DNA of 64,000 bases. Source: Thunnus maccoyii. Taxonomy: Eukaryota; Chordata; Actinopteri; Scombriformes; Scombridae. The notes beneath the pieces were generated by a model, which saw only the letters and a list, made by a program, of their open reading frames with translations, searched no databases and was not told where the DNA came from. Within the stretch, counting starts at the first letter, position 1; each line of letters starts with the position of its first letter. Made by a program: the position numbers and the translations under genes. The DNA lies in the NCBI RefSeq assembly GCF_910596095.1, contig NC_056554.1, forward strand, positions 434,001 through 498,000, written 5' to 3'. Positions 39,401 to 53,000 of this stretch are shown here, one piece after another.

Positions 39401-42400
39401 TGATTCAGTAACAACTGAGACTGCAGACACAACATCTGCACCTGAACCAACCACTTCCATTGATGTAACATCTGCACCCTCAGAGACCACCTCACTACCT
39501 GAACAAACCAGTCCCACTGACACAATGACTTCTGGGAATTCTGAGACCACCTTGGTACCTGAACTAACCAGTCCATCTGAAATACTAACTTCAGAGCCTG
39601 TATCTGACTCAACTGGTCAAACTGATTCAGTAACATCTGAGCCTGCAGAGACAACATCAGCACCTGATCCAACCAGTTCCACTGATGCAACATCTGCACC
39701 CTTCGAGACCACTTCCGTATCCGAAGAAACCAGTCCCACTGACACAGTAACTTCCAGTCCTTCTGAGACCACCTTGGTGTCTGAATCAACCAGTCCATCT
39801 GAAATCCTAACTTCTGAGCCTGCATCTGAATCAACTGCTTCAACTGATTCAGTAACAACTGAGACTGCAGACACAACATCTGCACCTGAACCAACCACTT
39901 CCATTGATGTAACATCTGCACCCTCAGAGACCACCTCACTACCTGAACAAACCAGTCCCACTGACACAATGACTTCTGGGAATTCTGAGACCACCTTGGT
40001 ACCTGAACTAACCAGTCCATCTGAAATACTAACTTCAGAGCCTGTATCTGACTCAACTGGTCAAACTGATTCAGTAACATCTGAGCCTGCAGAGACAACA
40101 TCAGCACCTGATCCAACCAGTTCCACTGATGCAACATCTGCACCCTTCGAGACCACTTCCGTATCCGAAGAAACCAGTCCCACTGACACAGTAACTTCCA
40201 GTCCTTCTGAGACCACCTTGGTGTCTGAATCAACCAGTCCATCTGAAATCCTAACTTCTGAGCCTGCATCTGAATCAACTGCTTCAACTGATTCAGTAAC
40301 AACTGAGACTGCAGACACAACATCTGCACCTGAACCAACCACTTCCATTGATGTAACATCTGCACCCTCAGAGACCACCTCACTACCTGAACAAACCAGT
40401 CCCACTGACACAATGACTTCTGGGAATTCTGAGACCACCTTGGTACCTGAACTAACCAGTCCATCTGAAATACTAACTTCAGAGCCTGTATCTGACTCAA
40501 CTGGTCAAACTGATTCAGTAACATCTGAGCATGCAGAGACAACATCAGCACCTGATCCAACCAGTTCCACTGATGCAACATCTGCACCCTTCGAGACCAC
40601 TTCCGTATCCGAAGAAACCAGTCCCACTGACACAGTAACTTCCAGTCCTTCTGAGACCACCTTGGTGTCTGAATCAACCAGTCCATCTGAAATCCTAACT
40701 TCTGAGCCTGCATCTGAATCAACTGCTTCAACTGATTCAGTAACAACTGAGACTGCAGACACAACATCTGCACCTGAACCAACCACTTCCATTGATGTAA
40801 CATCTGCACCCTCAGAGACCACCTCACTACCTGAACAAACCAGTCCCACTGACACAATGACTTCTGGGAATTCTGAGACCACCTTGGTACCTGAACTAAC
40901 CAGTCCATCTGAAATACTAACTTCTGAGCCTGTATCTGACTCAACTGGTCAAACTGATTCAGTAACATCTGAGCCTGCAGAGACAACATCAGCACCTGAT
41001 CCAACCAGTTCCACTGATGCAACATCTGCACCCTTCGAGACCACTTCCGTATCCGAAGAAACCAGTCCCACTGACACAGTAACTTCCAGTCCTTCTGAGA
41101 CCACCTTGGTGTCTGAATCAACCAGTCCATCTGAAATCCTAACTTCTGAGCCTGCATCTGAATCAACTGCTTCAACTGATTCAGTAACAACTGAGACTGC
41201 AGACACAACATCTGCACCTGAACCAACCACTTCCATTGATGTAACATCTGCACCCTCAGAGACCACCTCACTACCTGAACAAACCAGTCCCACTGACACA
41301 ATGACTTCTGGGAATTCTGAAACCACCTTGGTAACTGAACTAACCAGTCCATCTGAAATACTAACTTCAGAGCCTGTATCTGACTCAACTGGTCAAACTG
41401 ATTCAGTAACATCTGAGCCTGCAGAGACAACATCAGCACCTGATCCAACCAGTTCCACTGATGCAACATCTGCACCCTTCGAGACCACTTCCGTATCCGA
41501 AGAAACCAGTCCCACTGACACAGTAACTTCCAGTCCTTCTGAGACCACCTTGGTGTCTGAATCAACCAGTCCATCTGAAATCCTAACTTCTGAGCCTGCA
41601 TCTGAATCAACTGCTTCAACTGATTCAGTAACAACTGAGACTGCAGACACAACATCTGCACCTGAACCAACCACTTCCATTGATGTAACATCTGCACCCT
41701 CAGAGACCACCTCACTACCTGAACAAACCAGTCCCACTGACACAATGACTTCTGGGAATTCTGAGACCACCTTGGTACCTGAACTAACCAGTCCATCTGA
41801 AATACTAACTTCAGAGCCTGTATCTGACTCAACTGGTCAAACTGATTCAGTAACATCTGAGCCTGCAGAGACAACATCAGCACCTGATCCAACCAGTTCC
41901 ACTGATGCAACATCTGCACCCTTCGAGACCACTTCCGTATCCGAAGAAACCAGCCCCACTGACACAGTAACTTCCAGTCCTTCTGAGACCACCTTGGTGT
42001 CTGAATCAACCAGTCCATCTGAAATCCTAACTTCTGAGCCTGCATCTGAATCAACTGCTTCAACTGATTCAGTAACAACTGAGACTGCAGACACAACATC
42101 TGCACCTGAACCAACCACTTCCATTGATGTAACATCTGCACCCTCAGAGACCACCTCACTACCTGAACAAACCAGTCCCACTGACACAATGACTTCTGGG
42201 AATTCTGAGACCACCTTGGTACCTGAACTAACCAGTCAATCTGAAATACTAACTTCAGAGCCTGTATCTGACTCAACTGGTCAAACTGATTCAGTAACAT
42301 CTGAGCCTGCAGAGACAACATCAGCACCTGATCCAACCAGTTCCACTGATGCAACATCTGCACCCTTCGAGACCACTTCCGTATCCGAAGAAACCAGTCC

Positions 42401-45400
42401 CACTGACACAGTAACTTCCAGTCCTTCTGAGACCACCTTGGTGTCTGAATCAACCAGTCCATCTGAAATCCTAACTTCTGAGCCTGCATCTGAATCAACT
42501 GCTTCAACTGATTCAGTAACAACTGAGACTGCAGACACAACATCTGCACCTGAACCAACCACTTCCATTGATGTAACATCTGCACCCTCAGAGACCACCT
42601 CACTACCTGAACAAACCAGTCCCACTGACACAATGACTTCTGGGAATTCTGAGACCACCTTGGTACCTGAACTAACCAGTCCATCTGAAATACTAACTTC
42701 TGAGCCTGTATCTGACTCAACTGGTCCAACTGATTCAGTAACATCTGAGCCTGCAGAGACAACATCAGCACCTGATCCAACCAGTTCCACTGATGCAACA
42801 TCTGCACCCTTCGAGACCACTTCCGTATCCGAAGAAACCAGTCCCACTGACACAGTAACTTCCAGTCCTTCTGAGACCACCTTGGTGTCTGAATCAACCA
42901 GTCCATCTGAAATCCTAACTTCTGAGCCTGCATCTGAATCAACTGCTTCAACTGATTCAGTAACAACTGAGACTGCAGACACAACATCTGCACCTGAACC
43001 AACCACTTCCATTGATGTAACATCTGCACCCTCAGAAACCACCTCACTACCTGAACAAACCAGTCCCACTGACACAATGACTTCTGGGAATTCTGAGACC
43101 ACCTTGGTACCTGAACTAACCAGTCCATCTGAAATACTAACTTCTGAGCCTGTATCTGACTCAACTGGTCCAACTGATTCAGTAACATCTGAGCATGCAG
43201 AGACAACATCAGCACCTGATCCAACCAGTTCCACTGATGCAACATCTGCACCCTTCGAGACCACTTCCGTATCCGAAGAAACCAGTCCCACTGACACAGT
43301 AACTTCCAGTCCTTCTGAGACCACCTTGGTGTCTGAATCAACCAGTCCATCTGAAATCCTAACTTCTGAGCCTGCATCTGAATCAACTGCTTCAACTGAT
43401 TCAGTAACAACTGAGACTGCAGACACAACATCTGCACCTGAACCAACCACTTCCATTGATGTAACATCTGCACCCTCAGAGACCACCTCACTACCTGAAC
43501 AAACCAGTCCCACTGACACAATGACTTCTGGGAATTCTGAGACCACCTTGGTACCTGAACTAACCAGTCCATCTGAAATACTAACTTCTGAGCCTGTATC
43601 TGACTCAACTGGTCAAACTGATTCAGTAACATCTGAGCCTGCAGAGACAACATCAGCACCTGATCCAACCAGTTCCACTGATGCAACATCTGCACCCTTC
43701 GAGACCACTTCCGTATCCGAAGAAACCAGTCCCACTGACACAGTAACTTCCAGTCCTTCTGAGACCACCTTGGTGTCTGAATCAACCAGTCCATCTGAAA
43801 TCCTAACTTCTGAGCCTGCATCTGAATCAACTGCTTCAACTGATTCAGTAACAACTGAGACTGCAGACACAACATCTGCACCTGAACCAACCACTTCCAT
43901 TGATGTAACATCTGCACCCTCAGAGACCACCTCACTACCTGAACAAACCAGTCCCACTGACACAATGACTTCTGGGAATTCTGAGACCACCTTGGTACCT
44001 GAACTAACCAGTCCATCTGAAATACTAACTTCAGAGCCTGTATCTGACTCAACTGGTCCAACTGATTCAGTAACATCTGAGCATGCAGAGACAACATCAG
44101 CACCTGATCCAACCAGTTCCACTGATGCAACATCTGCACCCTTCGAGACCACTTCCGTATCCGAACAAACCACTCCCACTGACAGAGTAACTTCCAGTCC
44201 TTCTGAGACCACCTTGGTGTCTGAATCAACCAGTCCATCTGAAATACTAACTTCTGAGCCATCATCTGATTCAACTGGTCCAACTGATTCAGTAACATCT
44301 CAGCCTGTAGAGATAACATCAGCACCTGAACCAACCATTTCCACTGATGCAACATCTACACCCTTCGAGACCACTTCCGTACCCGAACAAACCAGTCCCA
44401 CTGACACAGTAACTTCCAGTCCTTCTGAGACCACCTTGGTACCTGAACTAACCAGTCCATCTGAAATACTTACTTCTGAGCCTGTATCTGACTCAACTGG
44501 TCCAACTGATTCAGTAACATCTGAGCATGCAGAGACAACATCAGCACCTGATCCAACCAGTTCCACTGATGCAACATCTGCACCCTTCGAGACCACTTCC
44601 GTATCCGAACAAACCACTCCCACTGACAGAGTAACTTCCAGTCCTTCTGAGACCACCTTGGTGTCTGAATCAACCAGTCCATCTGAAATACTAACTTCTG
44701 AGCCATCATCTGATTCAACTGGTCCAACTGATTCAGTAACATCTCAGCCTGTAGAGATAACATCAGCACCTGAACCAACCATTTCCACTGATGCAACATC
44801 TACACCCTTCGAGACCACTTCCGTACCCGAACAAACCAGTCCCACTGACACAGTAACTTCCAGTCCTTCTGAGACCACCTTGGTGTCTGAATCAACCAGT
44901 CCATCTGAAATACTTACTTCTGAGCCTGCATCTGAATCAGTTGGTTCAACAATTACACCACCAACAACACCTACCATGACAACAATTCAAACAACCACTC
45001 GACCAATCTCAACAGCAGGACCCTGCCAAAATGGAGGATATTTTAATGGATTCAACTGTACATGCCTCCCTGGGTTTAGTGGAAGTTTTTGCCAATTTGT
45101 TGATACAGTTGAGCCAGGTACATTTACATTAACTAATACTGTTGATCTCTTGCAAGCTCTGTTTTTTCAATTTTCTGAGCACAGTTTTTAACCAGTTTTT
45201 CTAAATTTTTCATCCATGGTCTCTAATATGTTTGATTCTCTTTTCAGATAAACTCAACAGGTCAGTCGTGGTTAACGTGGTGATCAATCAGAAATATGAT
45301 GAAAGCTATGACGACAAAACATCAGCTGTATACAAAGAGTTTGTGGCAAACTTCACTGAGCGGGTAAATGAAATGAATTAGTTATTTCAATTAATGTAGG

Positions 45401-48400
45401 TACTGGAATCTTTTTTTGAATTCAGGGAACACTGTATTCTATATTAGCAAGCATTTTTTAACATTCAGTCTATAATTCCAAGATACAGTGACCTCTATGC
45501 CATCAAATGAATATTGCAGTATGTTGCAATGATGTGGGTTCATCACCATCACTACGCAACTACTTCCTATGGCAAGAGATGAGTTGTGTGGTGACTTGAA
45601 AAAAAGCTATAGAGGGAAATATGTTTTGTTTTGATTTAGGTAGTAATCATATTTAAAATTATTCTGCATTCTGGATGCACATGTTCAGTTCAACTTTAAT
45701 GACTATCATAAATTAATACAGACGGGTGACAAATGAAAGGAAAAACTGTTACATATCTGAATGCTTGACCTGTACAGTGAGGGGATCTTATCTGGTGGCT
45801 CTGTTATGCTGTGGGGGGCATTTTGCTGGCATGGTTTGGGTCAACTTGTCCCCTCAGAGGGAAGGGTCACTGCAAATCAATACAAAGCTGTTCTGACTCA
45901 TCACCTGTATCTTATGATAAAGGTGATTTCTATTGTATATTCTATATTCTATATAATATATTTTTGAAGAATGTTGTTCCTCAGTCTTGGCATGGAGTCT
46001 ACAAGTCTCTGGACTGTTCTGGAGGAATGAACACCATTCTTCAAAAAGATATTCCCTCACTTGGTGATGATGGTGGTGGAGAGTGCTGTCTAACACATCA
46101 GTCCAAATCGTTATGTTATGTTCGTACTATTTCAGATGGAGGAATATTACCAGAGACAGAAGATAGCAAACTTTAAAGAAGTGTTGGTAACTAGTGTCAG
46201 GTAATGTACTTACAGTCTGTCGGGAACAAAACATTGATTATTGAATGATTCTATACAATGTGTATACAGAAATTTTCCTCTTTATACAATTATTCTATAT
46301 AATGTGTACACATAAATTGTCCTCTTTATCTATATATGAATGTTCTCATTTTAATATAATGGTGCTGTAATTCACAAAGTTGCCTTATTGGAAGATAATT
46401 TCTCTTGTTCTTTTCTCTTAGCCGTGGAGACTCTTCGGTCAGATTTTCAGATAACACTGTGGAAGAGGTAAAGCAAACACCTTTCAAGCCAGATACTGAA
46501 TCAGAGATCATTCAGAGATCACATCACCCATTAATTGATTTATTTTTATTTCAGATGAGATTATCAGCTGACGCTATGGCTATCTACAGTATCACATCAA
46601 GAGCAGAAGTGTAAGAAGAGAACAGACACCCTTAAAGATCTTATACTGATAAGATTCATTAACATAATTTAGCTAGTCAACATACATTAGGCACTGGGCA
46701 GCTTTGCATGTAGGCAGCCTCAGATGGTAGCAACACATTAACTGGGACAAATTTAATCTTCAATAAGCAAACTTTCCATTTGCACACTGACTTTTAGAAG
46801 ACTGTTTGATCTTAGTTTTAAAGGATAACTCTAGTTATTCAGCAAAGGCCAGCCTTTGTCACAGTCTTGAATTCAGTATCTCTCTTGAGCTTAATATTGA
46901 AGATAAAAGCCAGATTTTTATGAAGCCTGAAGACTATCGTCTGCTGTTAGCTGATCTTTGGTGCCACAAGTGATGTCAGCATTTGTCAGCAAGATGAGCA
47001 TATCAGTACCTTCTTTACACAAGTACATTTCAAAAGACTGTGGGGTTTGATATACAAACACTGCTTATACAGACTGCTGCTTTCTACAGTGCCTGAGAAA
47101 ACTCAATGCACTGCAACTTTAGAAAACACATGCAAATGGACAAAACACAAGCAAATAAAGAAAAGATCTTTACTATTTTGACGGCAAGTACTTTGCATAT
47201 AGAAAAAAAAAACTGCAAATAAATGAAACACAAGCCTGTGAGCTCGTTCAGGCAGCCTAACTTAAGTTGCTACTCCACTCACATGGCATACTCCCCTCAC
47301 TGCAACATATATCCAATGCACCCTTAAAATCAGTGGCGTACTTAAGTTGCCAGTGCTTTGCTCACACTTTTGCTGCTTGCCTGCTGCCACACTGCTCACA
47401 CAAGCTATGCTGTCGCTTGCTGCTGTTCAAATAGTGTTCCAAAAGCACCATCTCTATTCCAGCATCCATTTGTAGGCCCTGAGTCTACGTCCCCATGGGG
47501 GCTTAGTTGGTATAGTACCAACAACATCAGAGCTTAGATGCCAAACATTAATGTCATATATATTCTACATGTACATAGTAGTCTATTCACGTGAGTTGGC
47601 TGACTGAAATAGAGCTGGTGGAAATGTAATGCAGACCAATACATTAAAGAATCTGAGGGATAACACAATTGTAATATAGAAGTTAGGAAGTAAGAGATAT
47701 TGTAGATACTGAAGTGATCCTTTATGTTGTTTTTCAAATCAGATTATCTAGAAGTTATCTTAGCATGGCTTTTTATGAAGGGTGAAATGTCATATCATAC
47801 TTGGTTTGCTATAAGTCTTTAGTTTGTTTCACCCATAATCTTGTTTTTTGAATTTGAAAATGTTTGCATCGATTACATTTAACGACACTGAAAAGTTACT
47901 GCTTTTCCAAAACTAAAGAGAGGTGAAACTGTTACCCTCTAACTGTATAAGCAGACAACATTGCTACTGAAAAGTAGACTACTGATACCTCAGTTTGTCA
48001 CTTGACCCTCGCCTTACCTCATAGCGGTCCCTTCACCTTGAGAGCCCCTTTTAAATTACTATACTATATTAACTCGTATTTTCTGTATTTGCAGTGTTTT
48101 TTGTTCTAAATGTATGTATGTAGATGTATATGATATATGTAAATGTTGCATAAACCAAAAGGGTTTATTTGCAAGTGGAAAGTTATCTGAATGAACTGAC
48201 ATGAGAAGTCAGTGTGGGAAAAACTAGGAAAAGGCCCAGGTTGAAAGTGAGTGGAATTATCCATAGGTTTTGATTAATTACTTATGTCTTCCCTCAGTGT
48301 CTGACTATTTTGAATGAATTTGGTAAAGCTGTCCTCACTTTGTGATTTAGGCTGATGAAACTGGTGAATTAAAAAACAACTATAATGATAGGAATAATAG

Positions 48401-49931
48401 TAAATATATAAAAGTAAATAATCTCACCTACTGAACTTAAAATGTACTAATATTGTATGAAATTCTTTGTGCCTCAGTGTTAGTGTCACACATGATGTGG
48501 TTTTGGCAATTCCAAACAACAGCAGTGCCGAAGAACTATATGTGGATGACTTAAAAGCAGTTGAGGAGGCTGCTAACAAACTTGTTCATTGCACATCAGG
48601 TAAGACAGAAAGTCAATGCCTAATTACATACAAGTGGGGTCTAAAAGTCTGAGATCACATTGAAAGTCTCTAATATTTTCACATAAATCTGGAAATAATC
48701 CGAAAGTTTGAAGACTCAGAAATAATTAAAAACACAAGAAGTTGTAAAATAAAGAAGAAATGTTTAAAATTCTGCACTATTTCTACGTCAGCAATCAAAT
48801 TTAAGCAAATTTGTGGCATTGACCAACTTAACTCCTTTGTACAAAAAGTCAGATTTCCTTGAGTTGTGTCCCTTCCATTGAAGCATGCGTTCAGGTGACA
48901 CTCAGGTAAATTTGATCTACTCATCAGAGGCCCGTTCAAGTAACTCAACTTGCAGTCAGTGTTCACCTGTTATAAATATGGCTGTGCCTCAAGTTTCCAG
49001 CAGATCATTGCTTACTAAGTAGCATTGTAATGGAGGGACACATGACATCAGAACTAAGTGAAAGTGTCAGAAGTCAAATTGTTATTCTAAGCGAAGAGGG
49101 ACTTTCTCAGTGTCAAATCATGGCTAGACTAAAGATTTCTAAGGGGGCAGTGCATGGAACTCTAAAACGCTTTGTAGAAACTCGATCAGTTGTATCCAAA
49201 GCATAATCAGGCAGACCAAAAGTGACCACACCATCAGAAGATCAGTACATCAAGCTTAGTTCCTGGAGAGAGAGAAAAGCAACTTCAACACAAATACAGA
49301 ATTTGCTAAATAAAGAAGGCACTGGACAGAACAGAACTGCAAAAAGTCCTATTTACTGATTAATCGCAGTTGGAGATATGGCAGTAACAGAAGGGCTCTA
49401 TGTAAAGAGATGAACATAAGAGAGAATGATACTCCAATGTATCAAACCAACAGTGAAACATGGTGGTGGGAATATTCCTGTCTGGGGGTATTTTGCCTAC
49501 TCTGGAGTTAGACGCCTGCACTGAATTGACTACACCCTGACCAAGGAGAAGTACCACTCCATTCTTCAGAGACATGCTATACCCTCTGGTTTGCATCTTT
49601 GTGGAGAATGATTCATACTGCAGCAGGATAATGACTCCAAACACATCTCAAAGCTTTGCAAGAACTACTTGAAGACCAAAGACGATCAAGGAGTGTTGAC
49701 TGTCATCGACTTTCCTCCTTGATCAATTTCCATGTTTTTCCTTTTCTACTGATCAAAAACTGTCCGTGAATATTCTTTCTGTTGATATCATATAACATAC
49801 TATATATACATGTATAATGGAAGGTTATTTTTTGTTTTCTGAATTTTCAGATTGTCCTTACAATATCACAGCTGAACCCACAGTGAATGGCACAGATTTA
49901 AATTTGGAATGTAAGTATCACCATGTGTGTC

Positions 49932-50023
<92 letters not shown>

Positions 50024-53000
50024 TTTCATGAAATCCACCCTTGGTTTTTGACTTACTCTGCACCCAATCCCTCTCTCAATTCCTCCTGTTGTTGTTGTTT
50101 GAAACTCACTCTTAAGTGTTGAAAGTTTTGGGCAATAAACTCCATTAATTGATTTAATAGATATTGGCCACTGACAAATCTACAACCGTATATTTTAGCC
50201 TTATAAGTTGTTAGCAAACAGTTGCCTTCTTACACATCTAGCAAACATGGAGCAACATTAGCATTAATTTGGAGTCGTGTTTCTGCTCACCTGATGAATT
50301 TACATCTAATAATTACTCTCCTTTTAGCTCTAGTTTGGTCTCTGTAGATGTGCTAGATACTTGAACTTCTTTTTTAAAAGTAACATTGTCTGTCAAATAA
50401 CATTGGTACTAGGCAGGTAGCTTGAAAGACATTTTTTCTGAAAACAGTTGCCTTCTGTGGCTGAAAATCAAGAAATATGAGAGCCAAAACCAATGTCAAG
50501 TACATGAATGACCAAATGAACAAATCATAACACTGGATCCTCAAGCTGAACTTGTACTGAAGCATCACAGTAGTTTTTAGCATTGGTGACTGAAAGCACA
50601 GTTGTCTGCTCAGCTGGGATTTACTTTTTTTTTACTTCCTGCTTAAAAGCTTATTATGTAAAAAGAAAGTTCTGCACACTTCTTTTTCATATCATATTTT
50701 TCTGGCCCTCTTGCACCTTAGCACTGTGACACGAGTAAGTGATTTTCTCAAATGATTAAAAGCTTACAGAAAGGCAGCAAAACCAACAGAAACATGCATT
50801 CCCATAATTCTGATGCATTCACTTACTGATGTTTGTGCCAATGTACAGTACATTTGAACCCTGATACAACTGCTCAGCTTAAAAAAACAAACAAGTGAAC
50901 TGCATAGTCAGTGATCATGAATCTTTTAATTGAACTAAACAAAACTGCTCAGCACTTCATGTTCAAAAAAATATGAGCCAGAAGTGATTTGTCATTCCCG
51001 CCTTAAAGCCAAAGGGTTGGTGATAATTCTCTGTAGGGTCAGCGTTATGACAAATTCCTTTCCTAATACACATAGTCATTTGATTCACTGCTAATGTGAA
51101 AATATTGATCAATTAAGTGTGGTTTTAAGAAGGGACAATAAAATGTATGTGTGGTTTATGTGGCTTCATTGTTAGGTACACCTGCTCGCCATCATAAAGA
51201 GCCAGCATCCCCAAACAGAAAATCGTGTGCTGCCACTAAATATTTAAAGCGTTCAAATGGGACATTGTGGTCAATGTTTGAATCAACACCGGAACTGGTT
51301 GACAGGCACACCACTGCAGGCACCGAGTGTACATGTATATATGAAAAAGCTGGAATAGACAGTGAGCTTATTGAACTCTTCATGTCTTTGTTTTTCTCCT
51401 TCTTCCTCTCATTCCTCCAGCTGTTTGTCAAAGGTTTGTGGATGATCCAGAACATGGCAAGTATTATGAAGCTGTGTCTGTTGATGGAGCAATTACGTGT
51501 GTGACTGTATGTAACAGTCACCATTCACATCCTAAAACATGCTACAACAACGGAAACTGCAGAGTGTACAGGGATATTGGACCTCTTTGCGAGTAAGTTG
51601 GCCATGCTTTCTAAAACTTTAATGAACTTTTTTGTATAATCATCTGATAAAAAAAACAATAGCATTTTTTCTGATTCCCCACACCCATGCAATACCTGCC
51701 TCACATCTGTGCTGCAAAGAAATGAACAAACAAATCATTTGAACCTATACTTTTCAAAGTTCAGTATGGTCTTCATTGGCATGCACTGCTTCCAGGAAAT
51801 TATACAGCCTTGCACTCACACATTGACAGTTTTGCATACTGTCGTGCTGACTGCAACTGATCAAGATGGAAGCGTTACAACTTTAAACAGTGCTACAAAG
51901 CCACTTGAGTACTCTGGCAAAGTAACTGAGTAGGTTACTTTAAGGGGAGGTAGGGCTTTTTGGGGGGCTTAATGTAGCTGTACAAACTCTGATTTGCTCG
52001 CTCTGGTGAGATTGTTCAGTACTTCTACAAACCTGCATGCTTGACTCGACACACATGCAGGTGATACCAGCTTGTGAACATACTTGCTGCCTAAATACTT
52101 CCTGTACAAACCGAATTGTGTGAACTGACTTCGGGGCTCGCCAGCTGGGTTCCTGGAACAAAGTCAGACAGTATATACAGTGCTAATTAATCTATGGATA
52201 CAATTCCTGCCTGCATGTGGAGTTTGACCAGACTTACTGCTGTAGTTTGGTTGACAGAATACTTATAGACTGTTTTTTATTTCAACAAGTATCAGTGTAG
52301 TTTCGTTAATTTATTGGTAAAAAAAAAAGTAGAATCAACACATTTATCACAAAGTTAAATAGTCATAAGACATGAACTAAAGATGACCAACAGTTACATA
52401 TTATAGAAGGATAATGGTTAGTAGGCATAAATCATAAATACCAGGATTTGTTGTTGTGTATTTCCCTCTAGTGGCCAAAAGGGTGCACAACACTTATTTA
52501 GGGACAAGAACTAAAACCCCCAAAACGTCTTGACACTTCAACTTATTCAGTCCAAACTGAGACAATGTACTATTTTAAATTGTAACCACAATGCTTTGCA
52601 TGTATATGGACATAGTGTATGAATTTCATCCAAAGAGGGTCTGATATTTCAGTCCATAAATCTTTCTCCCAATTGTTTTATAACAAACATGTAAGGGCCC
52701 TTTCTGTGGGGTCATAAAGTGAGTATCTATCTGCCGTGGCAAAAACAGATTATTTTTAAAGTATAGCAGTGTGATCTGTGATCCTGTGACTCTATAAGTA
52801 ATTTAATTTGTAAATAATTTAGAGCATAGAGTAACATGCATTCTTTTCAATATTCAGCCCTTAATCATAATCTATTAAAGCCACTGTAAGTAGAATATGA
52901 ACATTTCAAAGTATGGTGCTCCCCAGTCATAGTATCAAAGAAGACACATTTTGATAAACATTTACAGGTTTTCCCTTCCCAGTACGTTTCCATTTTTTTT

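Noticed and set aside
30823..44355. Minus-strand open frame of 4,510 codons
   Set aside because: It is the mirror of the mucin exon. It has no exon-like flanks or domain and exists only because the repeat length keeps frame.
30696..44903. Possible CRISPR-like or satellite array
   Set aside because: The units are directly adjacent with no spacers, are coding in one long exon, and the exon joins a signal peptide and a membrane anchor in frame.
46405..46614. A single 69-codon exon across 46405-46614
   Set aside because: Good splice sites at 46422, 46467, 46555 and 46610 split it into two exons that keep frame; the unsplit frame would end the protein.
49817..50122. Plus-strand frame of 101 codons after mucin exon 8
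   Set aside because: Only the first part is exon 8; the rest reads through the intron and the TG repeat.
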